NCBI RefSeq assembly: GCF_004664715.2
Contig: NC_051070.1
Location: 69,940,200-70,004,199 of the forward strand
DNA from: Peromyscus leucopus
Lineage: Eukaryota; Chordata; Mammalia; Rodentia; Cricetidae
Length of the DNA stretch: 64,000 nt
Direction: 5' to 3'
The translations under genes were made by a program, and so were the position numbers. Below are positions 48,036-59,387 of the stretch, piece by piece; position 1 is the stretch's first letter, and every line of letters starts with the position of its first letter. The notes beneath the pieces are model-generated. The model was given only the letters and a program-made list of their open reading frames with translations, ran no database searches and was not told the origin of the DNA.

Positions 48036-48400
48036 TCTTAATTTGCTTTTTATTGCTGTGATAAAGACCATGACCAAAAGCAACTTGGAGAGGAAAGGGT
48101 TTATTTGGTTTACATGTCCTGATCATAGTCCATCATTGAGGAAAGCCAAAGCAGGAACTCAAGGCAGGAACCTAGAAGCAGGAACTAAAACAGAGGCCAT
48201 GGAGCAATACTGCCTATTGACTTGATTCTCATGACTTGCTCAGTCTGCTTTCTTATAGTATCATCTCCTCATAAGGTGGCCCCTTCCACACCAGGCACCA
48301 ATCAAGAACATGAACCACAGACTTGCCTACAGGTAATCTGATGGAGATGTTGCTCAGTTGAGGTTCTCTCTTCCCAGATGACTCTAGATGGATCAAGTAA
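48036..48400 (-). repeat. MaLR/RMER-like repeat, antisense
   Basis: tttttattgctgtgataaagaccatgaccaaaagcaacttgg...gtttatttggtttaca is the antisense of the same general family as 47560-47830. Confidence 0.5.
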
Positions 48401-48443
48401 CACAATCCATCTATCTGCTGCCTACAAGAAACACATCTTAGTG

Positions 48444-48448
<5 letters not shown>

Positions 48449-48491
<43 letters not shown>
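48449..48491. repeat. (AT)n microsatellite
   Basis: About 20 AT units, joining a short sense L1 fragment (48386-48440) to an antisense L1 3' end. Confidence 0.95.
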
Positions 48492-48495
<4 letters not shown>

Positions 48496-48496
48496 T

Positions 48497-49140
48497 TCTT
48501 TTTTTTTATTCATTTTACATATCAACCATAGATCCCCCTTTAATCCCTCCTCCCTGCTCCCCCTACACCTGCCTTCTCCCCCAACCCCTACCCCTCCTCT
48601 CCTCCTCCAACAAGGTAAGTTCTCCCATGTGGGGGCAGCTAAGCCTGGTACATTCAGTTGAGGCAGGACCAAACCCCTCCCAGCTGCATCAAGGGTGAGC
48701 AAGGTGTCTGAACATAGGCAATGGGCTCCAGAAAGACGGCTCATGCACTCACCAGGGATAGATCCTGATCTCACTGCCAGGGGTCCCTCAAACAGACCCA
48801 GCCACACAACTGTCTCCGGTATGCAGAGGATCCAGTCTGGTCCTATGCAGGTTCCACAGCTGTCAGCCTAAAGTTCATGAGCTCCCAGGAGCCTGGTTCA
48901 GTTGTCTCTGTAGATTTCCCTATCACGATCTTGATCCCCTTTGCTCATAATATCCTTCTTCCCTCTCTTCAACTGGATTCCTGGAGCTCCGCCTGCTGCT
49001 TGGTTGTGGATCTCTGCATTTGCTTCCATCAGTTACTGGATTAAGGCTCTCTTAGTCCATTTGGAGCTGTCGGGATCTGTCTCTTCTTAAATAAGTTGAA
49101 TCTTTTTTATTTTAGACAAATTAAATTGTCTCCTTTTAAC
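48497..49140 (-). mobile_element. L1 3' end, antisense
   Basis: tttattcattttacatatcaaccatagatccccc then C-rich tract and antisense 3'-UTR (gtgagcaaggtgtctgaacatagg, ccagggatagatcctgatct). Confidence 0.75.
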
Positions 49141-49188
49141 TTTCTGGCTACTGGTAGTGGTTTTATATGGTTAGTGACATTCCATTCC

Positions 49189-49300
49189 AAACCAGATGTA
49201 GTAGCACATGCCTGTAATCCCAGCAATCAGAAGGCTGAAGCAGGAAGATTGAGATTTGGAGGCTAGCCTTGGCTATAGGGTAAAACCCTGACTCAAGAAA
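49189..49300 (+). mobile_element. B1/B4-related SINE monomer, sense
   Basis: aaccagatgtagtagcacatgcctgtaatcccagcaatcagaaggctgaagcagg...ggctagccttggctat. Confidence 0.7.
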
Positions 49301-49310
49301 CAATGCAGGT

Positions 49311-49466
49311 GCCTGGCGGTGGTGACCCACACCTCTAATCCCAGCACTCAGGAGGCAGAGGCAGGTGGATCCCTGTGAGTTCAAGGCCAGCCTGGTTTAC
49401 AGAGTGAGTTCTAGGAAAGGCTCCAAAGCTACACAGAGAAACCCTGTCTCGGAAAAAAAAAAAAAA
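49311..49466 (+). mobile_element. B1 SINE, sense
   Basis: cctggcggtggtgacccacacctctaatcccagcactcaggaggcagaggcagg...ccaaagctacacagagaaaccctgtctcgg, then A tail. Confidence 0.92.
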
Positions 49467-49479
49467 GATAACCAGTAAT

Positions 49480-52400
49480 ATCTTAGTTTTAATATAGGCA
49501 TTTTCTTAGAGTAAATGAATGGACAAAAGTACTCCAATCAAATGGGACCAAGAAGCAAGCAGTCTTCGCTATCCTAGTATCTAACAAAATAGACTTCAAA
49601 TTAAAACAAATGAGAAGAGATAAAGAGACACTTCATTCTAATTAAGGGAGCAGTTAACCAAGAAGACATTACTATCCTAAACATTTATGGATGCACCCAA
49701 TTTTATAAAAATTCTCCTGGATTTAAAGACACATATTAATATCAACCCATTAACAGTAAGTAATTTCAATTCCACTTTCTCCAATAGGCAGATCATCTGA
49801 AAAAATAAAGAAACTTCATAATTAATTATACAAATCAACAGCTTTTCTATATACTAGCAACAAATATAAGAGGGATCATGGATGACCTCCCATTCATAAC
49901 TGCCTCGAAGAAAATATAATACCTAGGAATAAACCTCACCAATGAAGAAAAGGATCTCTACAATTAAAACTTTAAAGTTCTGAAGAAAGCTACAGAGATA
50001 ACAGAAAATGGAAAGATATCTCATGTTTATGGATTGGTAGTACTATCATTGTAAAAATGACCATTCTTCCAATTGCCATTTACAGATTCAAAGCAATCCC
50101 CATCTAATTCTTCACAAAAATAGTAAAAAGTATCCTAAAATTCTTATGGAAGTGTGAAAGACCCTGAATAGCAGTCCTGAGAAAAAAAGACCAATGCTGG
50201 AGGGATGACAATTCCAGGGCTTTAGAGAATAGTACAATGGTTCTCAACCTGGGGCTCATGGCCCCCTGGGGGTTGCATATCAGACATCCTGCATATCCGA
50301 TGTTTACATTACAATCCATAACAGTAGCAGAATTACAGTTATGAAGCAGAAACAAAACAATTTTATGGTTGGGGGGTCACCACAACATGAGGCACTGGAT
50401 TAAAGGGTCACAGCATTAGGAAGGTTGAGAACCACTGATGTAATATAGAGCCACAGTAAGAAAGACAACACAACACTGGCACAAAAGTGACAAGTAGAAC
50501 AATGGAATTAAGACCCAAGCCTGAGCACACACAACTTCGGCCACTTAAGACTTGGTCTACCTAAAACATAAGCCGGAGACAGGAGACTGGCACTGAGAAA
50601 ACTGGATGCCCACATGCAGAAGAGGGTAATTAGACCCACATCTATCACCTTTCACAACACCTAACTCCAAATGGATCAAAGACCTGAACTTGAAACATGA
50701 AACACTAAAACTGCTAAAAGAAACATAGGCAGCATCCTACATGATACAGGTGCAGGAAAGGACTTTCTGAGTGGAGCTCCATTTACAGAAGAATTAAGCC
50801 ACGAATAAGTGACACCATGAAACTAAAAAGCTCTGCCAGCAAAAGCAACCATCAGGTGGGTGAAGAAGAAGCCTTCAGAATGGAAAAGAATCATTGCCAG
50901 CCACACATCTAACAGAGGTTTAATACCTAGAGAATGCAAAGTACTCAGAAAACAGAGTAAAAAAATGACCCATTCAAAAAAAAAGGGACCCGGGACTTGA
51001 ATATAAAATTTTCAAAAGAAGAAAAAAGAATGGCTAAGAATATCTCAAAACATTGTTCATCACTTCTAGAAAACAGGGAAATGAAAATCAAAATAATTTG
51101 GAGATATAACCTTATCCAAGTTAGAATGGTACAGTTCAACAAAACAATGGGCAACAAATACTGGAGAGGGTGTGGGGAAAACAGAACCCTCATTCACTGT
51201 TGGTGGGATTGCAAACTGGTGCAGCCACAATGGAAATTAATGTGGAGAATTCTCAAAGCTAAAAATAAATCTACTGTATGACCCAGGCATACCACTCCTT
51301 GGTATTTGCTTGAAAGGACTTGACATCCACTCCACAGCTACTTGCTCAGCCATGTTTATTGCTGCTCTATTCACGACAGCTAGAAAACGAAAACAATATA
51401 AATGTCCTACAGCCAATGAATGGGTAATGAAAATGTGGTACATGTACACTCTGGAATACTACTTAGTGATAAAGAAATACAAAATCATGAACTTTGCAGG
51501 TAGATGAATTGAACAAGAAATGATCATATTGAGTGAGGAAACCCACACCCAGAAAGACAACGGTCTCTTGTACTCTCATTGGAGCCTCCAAGACCCAAGT
51601 CATCAGATGTGAGTCCATATCTTGTTTCTGCAGGACCTAGGACGTTAAAACAGGGCCTTTGCTAGGGTAGAGGAGCTGGGAGAAATAGAGAGAAGAATAG
51701 CAGGGTACAAGCAATGTGGTTGGGAAAATGATAAAGGGATCTCTTTTGGAAGGTGAGAGGTGAATGCAGAAGAAGGTGGTAGGAGGGTAAGGGGTACAAC
51801 AGTTACAAGTGATCCGATGGGGAAATGGGAAAAGGGGGGCTCTTTAGGAAGGGCAGAAAAGGGTAAGTAAAGAGAGTAAACTAACAAGGTTGTCTGAAAA
51901 TGTCATAAGGAATCATACTACTAATTACATACCTAAAATAATAAAACCTGTAATACACATTATTCTGTCTATAAATATTCATATTTAGTTTAAATGAACT
52001 TTTCTCATTTGTGCTGATGTTGCCCGCTCCAAGAGTCAAATATCACCAAACAGAAACTCCAATACCAGACATGAGAAGCTCTCTGTTGAATTGTTGGCCA
52101 GGACTTCCCAATAGACTCTTAAAACATACAGACTATTGCTGTTACCCTTGATTGCTGCCCCCCCCCATTGAGGTAGAAGGTAAGTCCCCATTGCTAAGGA
52201 CTCCATGCGCTTCAGAAACAGGGCTCAAAGATGCCTGAACTGGAACTAATCTGAATGCTTTCTCCATGAGGACTAGCTTTTTTGGTACTGGGAAGCATCA
52301 TGCAAGATTCCAAAGGAAGGAGGCAACCAACAGTCCTACCCAGCCATGATACCTATGGACTACATCAATCACCAGCATGGTCTGATAGCTCTAAGGGTGC

Positions 52401-53260
52401 AGCAGTGCCACACATACCTTGGCAGTAAGGGACAGCTCTTTAATTGGACTTAGGACTAGCTCAACAAGAGGGAAACTAAGCCTGTTACTGGAAACCTAGA
52501 CAACTTCTCAGTGTTAGGGAAGTCATAGGTATTGGAGGAGAATCTACAACTACCACTTTACTAAACTCGCATAAACCCCTAACAACAATCTACACATTTG
52601 TCCTGATACCCACAGATAAATGTCTTCATCGTTCATCAAGAACAATTCTCTTTGCAACATCTGGAAACCACTACAGAAAACTACAATCAACATGCCGAGT
52701 TGTAGATCACAGTTCCAATATAAACCTACAAAACATTCCTGCACCTAATGTTCAGGGAACATTGCGGAAAAGTGGCAGAAAGATGGTAAAAGCCAGATAA
52801 AGGAGTTTGCTGTGAGATTCTATCACCTGGGAATGTCAGAATCTATGCTCATAGAGTATCACCCGGATGGGTTCCTAAATATGAAAAGGATATCACCAAT
52901 GCACCTGCTAACCTGCAAAGGGAAAGCCTATGAAGCTTCAACCCTACACGGAGAATTATATGCAAATTAGGAATGCTGGGAATGGGAGAAATAGACTTCC
53001 TCAAAGAAGTGCACAGCAATAGGTTGTCCAATACCAACTGTGTCAGCTCTGAAAATATACACACATGTAACATTATATGGACTAAGTGGGTTATATTTAG
53101 GAATATATATGTATATATATATGCATGCAATATCAATGAATAAAAAAGACACATGAATTTTAAAGAGAGCAGGGAGGGATATATGGGAGGTTTTGGAAGG
53201 AGGAAAGATTGAAATGCTGTCATTATATTATAATCTCATAAATTAAAAAGTGAAAGAAAG
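49480..53260 (+). mobile_element. L1 (Lx-like) ORF2 3' part and 3'-UTR, sense
   Basis: 49480-51640 is decayed L1 ORF2 (ctacaattaaaacttt...gatggcc-type RT and C-terminal region; ggtgtggggaaaac...gcaaactggtgcagcc). 51640-53260 is its 3'-UTR, collinear with 16490-17895 and ending in A-rich sequence. Many stops. Interrupted at 50235-50437 by a URR1 transposon. Confidence 0.85.
50235..50437. mobile_element. URR1-type DNA transposon inside L1
   Basis: 203 bp with inverted ends caatggttctcaacct / aggttgagaaccactg, internal ttacagttatgaagcag and gggtcaccacaacatgagg in common with 42500-42735 in reverse. Target duplication is not clear. Confidence 0.85.
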
Positions 53261-53269
53261 CAACTTGGG

Positions 53270-54700
53270 GTATCTCAAACTAATAATTTAATGATGTATC
53301 TGAAGGTCCTAGAAAAACAAGAACAGTCAACACTCAAAGAGTAGATAGGAAAAAGTAATCAAAAGTCAGGGCTGAAATGAATAAAATAGAAAACAACAAG
53401 CACACAAAGAATCAAGAGGCATTCTTTGTAAAGATTAAAAAAAAACTAACAAACATCCAGCCAAATCAACAAAAAGAACGAAATAGAGGGTCTAATTAAC
53501 CAAAGTAGAGAAATAAAGGGAGACACTACAACAGACAGTGTCAGAGAATCATAAGGACATCCTTTAAAGTCTATATTCCACTGAACTGAAAAAATCTAAA
53601 AGAAATGGATGAATTTCTAAATGAATTAAATAATTTAAATAGACCAATAACATCTAATGAGATAGAAGCAATAATTAAAGATCTTGCAACAACAACAACA
53701 ACAAAAGAGCCCAGAACAAATAGGGTCAGTGCAGAATTTTACAAGACTGTCAAAGACTTTGGCAATGTTTTTCAAACTATTCTGTAAAATAGAAAATAAG
53801 AAATATTTCTAAATCCTCTTTATGAATCCAGCATTACTCTAATATCAAAACAGGACTAGACCAAACAACAAAAAGTAAATTATAACTCAATCTTTCTGAT
53901 GATTATAAACACAAAAATTCTCAATAAAATTCATACAAACTGAATTCAAGAACACATCAAAATGATCAGCCAACATAATCAAATAAGCTTCATTCCAGAG
54001 ATGCAGGGATGGTTGAACATACATAAGTCAATACTTGAAATTCACACATAAAATAGACTCACAGATAGAAACCATATGATCCTTTCAACAGATGTAGAAT
54101 TGGCTTCAACATAATCTATCATCCCTCATGATAAAAGTTCATAAGAATCTAGAAATACAGAGAACATATCTTAACATAATGATGGCAATATATAACTAAC
54201 TCACAGTGAACATACTCTAAATAGAGAGAAAGCCAAAGCATTTCCACTAAAATAATAAACAAATAAGACTATCCACTCTCCCCACTTCCGTTCAAACAGT
54301 GCTTGAAATCTTAGCTACAACAGTAAAATAAATTAAAGCAGCTAAAAGTACAAATAGGCAAGTAAGAAGTCACAGCATCCTTTTTTTTGCAGATGACAAG
54401 ATTTTATATGTAAAGAACCTGAAGTCAACACCAAAAAACTTCTACATCTGATAAATGCATTGAGCAAAACAGCAGGATACAAAATTAAGACACAAAACAG
54501 TAGGCTTCCTATACACCAATTGCAAACACACTGAGATACCTTACAACACATACTACATCCATACACATACTGGCAGTGCTGAGTGGACTCGGATAGGGGT
54601 AGAAAAGAACTCATGAAGTTGGGAGGGAGTAGTTAGGGGGCTGGGGAATTTGGAGTGGAGGGAATGGAGGATTGACTTGACCAAATTACATTGTACGCAT
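53270..54700 (+). mobile_element. L1 ORF2 reverse-transcriptase region, sense, decayed
   Basis: Second, independent L1 fragment: aatagaccaataacatctaatgagatagaag, ttccagagatgcagggatggtt, aggatacaaaatta and gcagatgacaagatttt are ORF2 RT landmarks. Many frameshifts. Ends with an L1-tail-like block (54640-54700). Confidence 0.85.
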
Positions 54701-54720
54701 GTAAGAAATTGTCAAACACT

Positions 54721-54883
54721 GGCCGGGCGTTGGTGGCGCACGCCTTTAATCCCAGCACTTGGGAGGCAGAGGCAGGCCGATCTCTGTGAGTTCGAGGCCA
54801 GCCTGGGCTACAAAGTGAGCTCCACGAAAGGCGCAAAGCTACACAGAGAAACCCTGTCTCGAAAAACCAAAAAAAAAAAAAAA
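54721..54883 (+). mobile_element. Young full-length B1 SINE with target duplication
   Basis: Starts ggccgggcgttggtggcgcacgc and ends gtctcgaaaaacc plus A tail. Flanked by perfect 16-bp duplications aagaaattgtcaaaca at 54703-54718 and 54882-54897. Confidence 0.97.
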
Positions 54884-54899
54884 GAAATTGTCAAACAAA

Positions 54900-56200
54900 A
54901 AAGTAAAAAGGGCAGTTCATAGAATGGAAGAAATCATTAGCAAGTTATGTCTGTCATGAAGGTCTAGTATATTGAATAAATATCTTACAACTAAGTAATA
55001 ACAGCCAAGTAACCATTAAATCTAATGCAGTGCAATATTTGAGTAAATACCCTCTAATGTGAGTATATAAACAGCCAACAAGCACATGAAGATCTGCCTC
55101 ACCTTATCCATGATAAAGGAAAAAAAAAACAAACATGGGGCCACAAAGAAACATTGGTTCAAATCTAGTATGGTAAGCATAATCAAAAGAAAATAAAGAT
55201 GTTGTGGAGAAATTGGAGCCTTCTTACACGGTTGATAGAAATTCAAAGTAATGTCAGTTTGTAAACTGACTTTGGTAGTTCTTCAAAATATTGAAAGCAA
55301 AGTTACTGTGTGACCTAGAAATTCTGCCTCTAATGGACCATGAAACTCAAGAATAACTTGACAAAAAGTTGAACACAAGTGATTATTCTTGAAATCATTA
55401 TGCAAAATGAAAAAGTCAGATACAACAGGTCACATACTGAATGATCCCATTGATATAAATGGTCTGGAGCAACCATATGCATGGAGATAAGCCAGTGAGT
55501 GCTGTTGGGTGTGGTGTGGACAATTAGGGTGGGTGAGGCTCCTGAGGATGTGGAGGTTTGGTTTTTTTTTTTTGTTTTTTTGAATTATGATAAAGTTCTG
55601 AAATTAGATGGCTATTTTGGTTACACAGATTTATAAACTTACTAAGATGACTTAATGTTCTACCTTCGAAAGTTTGTTTTTACTATGTAAACTATAATTC
55701 AGTTTGCCAAAATGGAGCAAGCAGAGTTCCTATATGGACTTGTATTAAATAGTAGCAATGCTGATTTCAGTGGGGGGTTATCATCTGGGGAAAAATGATA
55801 ATGGCATTAAGAAATTCAATATAAACATTATAGGAAAATATATTTTATATATTAAATTAGCATGACTTGAGATATATGCAGATGCACTTAAATGAAATAC
55901 TTGTAGAAAAAATTTTGAGGTAACAAAATTTTTATTGATTTCACAGTTGTTATATTTTCCAAATTGCCCATAATGAAAACAAGCTGATTAATATGAAAAA
56001 TTAAACTTTATCTTGTTATCTGAAGGTCAGAAAATTGCCACTCAAAAGGCTTTTGGTGCATGTGGTGCATTTTAGGATGTCTAAGACAGAGAGAAAATAC
56101 TATGTACTCCAATGAAATTAACTTTACATTTCACACATTTACTTAAAACACTGCCACTTCTCTAGAATACATTAGAGTTAGTTAAAATTTTACAATGTCC
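54900..56200 (+). repeat. L1-like sense fragments and unassigned AT-rich DNA
   Basis: 54900-55560 carries L1 3'-type features (ttgtggagaaattggagcc, tactgtgtgacctagaaattctgcc). 55570-56200 unassigned. Confidence 0.5.
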
Positions 56201-56927
56201 TTCTGAGCTATTTATTCACTTAAATTTGTTTAACTGATTCATAAAACATAAAAATTATACATATTAATGGAATAGCATGTGATGTTTCAATACATGTACA
56301 TGTGTCCATTTATTTTAGTTGGGGTAAATAAAACCATCTCTTGAAACATTTGCCATGATGAAAACATCTGAAATATTTTGGAAATATGCACTCCATTTGT
56401 TATCAATTGTCAGACCTTTCTCTGCAATCTATGACCTACTATCCGCTGATCAATACCTTCTCCATCTCTTTTTCCTAATATTCGCATCCTCAGTAAATCA
56501 CGATTCCCTTCTCAACTTCTGTGACCATCCTTTTGATATGGATGACATCATGCAGTACTTGCTTTTGTGTGCCTGGCATATTCTACTTAACATACTGATC
56601 TCTTTCATGTTGTAAATGGGAGGATTTCATTCCTTTTTTGCTGCTGAACGGTGCTCTTTTGTGCTTGTGAACCATCCTTTACTCATCAGTAAATGAATTC
56701 TTAAGTGGTTTCCATTTTTGGGTTATTGTGAATGGTGCTTCAATATAAGGGGTGCATATGTCTTCTTAACCTATCAACTTTATTTCCTTTGGATATATAT
56801 CTTCTAATGGAATTGCTGAATTGTACAGTAGATCTATTTAAAATTGTTTTAGGAGACACCTGTATCATATGCATGCAAAAAATGCATGCACTAATTTTTA
56901 TTATTTGAAAAATAATCTTGGTTTATA

Positions 56928-56979
<52 letters not shown>

Positions 56980-58195
56980 GCTCCCATACCATGGCATGTG
57001 TGTAAAGGTCAGGGACAATTCTGTGGTATATGCATTCCTGGAATTGAACTCAGGATACCAAGTTTGAGCTGCAAGTATTTTACTCACTAAGCATGTTCAG
57101 TGCCCAAGCACTCCATTTTCTTTGTGTCCTCACCAGAACTTGTCATCCTGAGTCATTTTGACAATTCCTGGGAGGTGACTTACTGGTGTGGGGTAGCAGC
57201 CCATTGTGATCATGATTTCCATTTGTTAGTGAAACTGAGCATTTTTCGATTATACTGAGTTCTATTGTTTCTATATGTAATTATATAATTCTATATGTAA
57301 TTATAATCTCAAAAAATAAAAAAATACTTAAGAAGATAAACTACTTGCTTTTGTAGTTTCTTACATATTCTGCTATCAGTCCCTTGTTAGATATATAGTT
57401 TTTTTTCTTAGAGTTTCTATTGTTGTGAAGAGACACCATGACCATGGCAACTCTTATAAAGGAAAATATTTAATTGTGGTGGCATAGAGTTCAGAGGTTC
57501 AGTCATTATCATCACGGTGGGGCATGGATGTGTGCAGGCAGACATGCATGTAGGTGCTGGAGAGGTAGCTGAAACTTCTATATCTTGCAGGCAACAGGAA
57601 GTGGACTGAGTGTCACACTGAGGGAAGCTTTAATAAAAGAGACCTCAAAGTCTGCCCCCACAGTGACACACTTCCTCCAACAAGGCCACAACCACTTCAC
57701 CAAGGCCACACCTCCTAATAGTGATACTATTAGGTGGCCAATTACATTCAAACTACCACAGTTTTTAAATACTTTCTTCTATTATGCATGTTGTCACTCC
57801 ATTCATTTTATTATGGCCATTGCTTAGCAGAAGTGTTTCCTTCTTATGTAATCTATTTGCCAATTTTTGCTTTTATTTATGTGATTTAGGAGTTTTGTCC
57901 AAGGAATAAAAATCCTTGCCAATTGTAATGCCCTGAAACATTTCCCCTGTTGTTTCTGGTTGTTTTTGTAATTTTAGGTTTTATGTTTAACTGTTCAATC
58001 TATTTTAACTTTGGTTTTATAACTTGTGAGAGATAGAGATCTAGTTTGATGATTCAGTACATGGACAGCATTTGCTGAAAAATCTATCTCTTTCCCCAAG
58101 TGTATCATTTGCACTTTTGTAAAAAGTCAGTTAGAAAGCTTTTTCCATAGATACTAAGGAGATACTTGAAACATCATAGTGTTGCATGACACAGG
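56201..58195 (-). mobile_element. Antisense L1 with nested SINE and MaLR-like insert
   Basis: Antisense L1 landmarks at 56560-56830 (tcatgttgtaaatgggagg, ttgtgaatggtgcttcaatat), 57320-57400 (tttcttacatattctgctatcag) and 57770-58190 (gccattgcttagcag, aggaataaaaatccttgcc). A B4-type antisense SINE with (GT)n lies at 56930-57110 and a MaLR/RMER-like repeat at 57408-57762. Confidence 0.7.
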
Positions 58196-58236
58196 ATGTA
58201 TTTATATTACTAATAACTCATACATACATATAAAGA

Positions 58237-58237
58237 A

Positions 58238-58269
<32 letters not shown>

Positions 58270-58275
58270 TGTGTT
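58237..58275. repeat. (GT)n microsatellite
   Basis: About 19 GT units with one interruption. Confidence 0.95.
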
Positions 58276-58309
58276 ATAAGTTTCATAAGGTTTCAAGGTT
58301 TTCATTGGA

Positions 58310-58460
58310 TTTTCTTTTTTCAAGACAGGGTCTCACTTCGTAGCCCTGGTTGTCCTGGAACTTGCTTTGTAGACCAGGTTGGCCTTGAACACTCAGAGAT
58401 CTACCTGCCTCTGCCTCCAGAGTACTAGGATTGAATGTGGCAATCACCAAGCCTAGCTCT
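58310..58460 (-). mobile_element. B1 SINE, antisense
   Basis: ttttttcaagacagggtctcacttcgtagccc...gtagaccaggttggccttgaac...gtactaggattgaatg. Confidence 0.88.
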
Positions 58461-58542
58461 GCATTGGATTTTTAATAAAATAAAAATTCCTAGCAGTTGG
58501 CAATAACAAAGTATTTTTCCTTTAAAAACGTTCAGTTGGTTG

Positions 58543-58597
<55 letters not shown>

Positions 58598-58745
58598 GTT
58601 TCCTCCTGCCATGATGTGTGTTTGGAAGAATGACTTTCAGGAGTTGGTTCTCCCCTTCCACATGTAGCTCCAAGGAACTACAGTCAGGTCCTCAGGTTTG
58701 GTAAAAAGTGCTCTACTCACTGAGCCGCCTTGATTGCCTTACAGG
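58543..58745 (-). mobile_element. B4-type SINE, antisense, with (GT)n
   Basis: About 26 GT units (58545-58595), then an antisense SINE body ending cactgagccgccttgattgcc. Confidence 0.8.
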
Positions 58746-58856
58746 TGATATTTTTATGATCACTTCTCAGATCACCACATTCATTTCAGTTTATAGCGAT
58801 CCATTATAATCCAAAACATTTGCAGGGATAAAAATGCTACTGCAGTCCCAGCTGAA

Positions 58857-58895
58857 CGTTTGCATTCAGGCTGCAGGTGCCTGCACAGCACTGTG
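58857..58895 (-). promoter_or_regulatory. 23-RSS of the TRAV13/29-like segment
   Basis: Canonical heptamer CACAGTG (58895-58889), 23-bp spacer, degenerate nonamer ATGCAAACG (58865-58857), 5 of 9 to consensus. Confidence 0.8.
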
Positions 58896-59387
58896 TGCTT
58901 GCTGCACAGAGGTACAGGGCTGAATCTTCTGCTTGTGCAGCTGTTATATGCAAGGAGACGTGTCTAGCATTTTTATCCAGTATCACTGTGAATCTCCCCT
59001 CCTTCCTTCTGTCCACATTTGAGCGAATGTCTGCGAGGAGAGTAAGGCCTTCCCTTCTGTCCTTCTTATACCAGGGGAAATAATTAGATGCCGAATTTGT
59101 GTAAGTGCAGTTGATAGCAGCTGTTTCTTTTTCCCAGACATCCAGGATGGAAGGACTCTGCATCACCGTGTTTGCTTGACCGCTTACCACTGTTGAGATA
59201 GTGAAGATGAGTTACTGGGTCATCTCTAGACTTTACAATTTATTTCTAGAATATCTACAGGGGGTGATCAGGATGAAGCCCTCCGCTTCCCCAGACTTGT
59301 GGGGAAGCTTTCAGGAAGCCCAGGGAGTGACTTACAGTTCAGATGAACACAGAGGAGCATGGGCAAGGCTTCAAAGTACTTCTCCAT
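58896..59387 (-). CDS. TCR alpha V gene segment, TRAV13/TRAV29-like
   Basis: Germline TCR alpha variable segment, the most 5' in the window. Leader exon 59336-59387 (52 bp) reads MEKYFEALPMLLCVHLN and ends at GTAAGT; intron 146 bp (59190-59335); V exon 58896-59189 after a CTCAACAG acceptor, split codon T|TG. Conserved Cys in AAINCTYTNS, Trp in NYFPWYKK, Cys in LYLCAAS. CDR1 and CDR2 (SASNYFPWYK, DIRSNV) are closest to human TRAV13-1, whereas WYKKxxxEGxT and EGRFTV recall TRAV29/DV5; mouse TRAV10 and TRAV14 are of this general type. Position upstream of TRAV26-2 would favour TRAV29-33. An NCT sequon overlaps the first Cys. No disabling changes seen; subgroup left open. Confidence 0.93.

Noticed and set aside
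48253..48807. 184-codon minus-strand frame
   Set aside because: Runs through a MaLR-like repeat, an AT microsatellite (Tyr/Ile repeats) and an antisense L1 tail; no domain.
53605..53787. 60-codon frame with ordered charged residues
   Set aside because: Part of a decayed L1 ORF2, not an independent gene.
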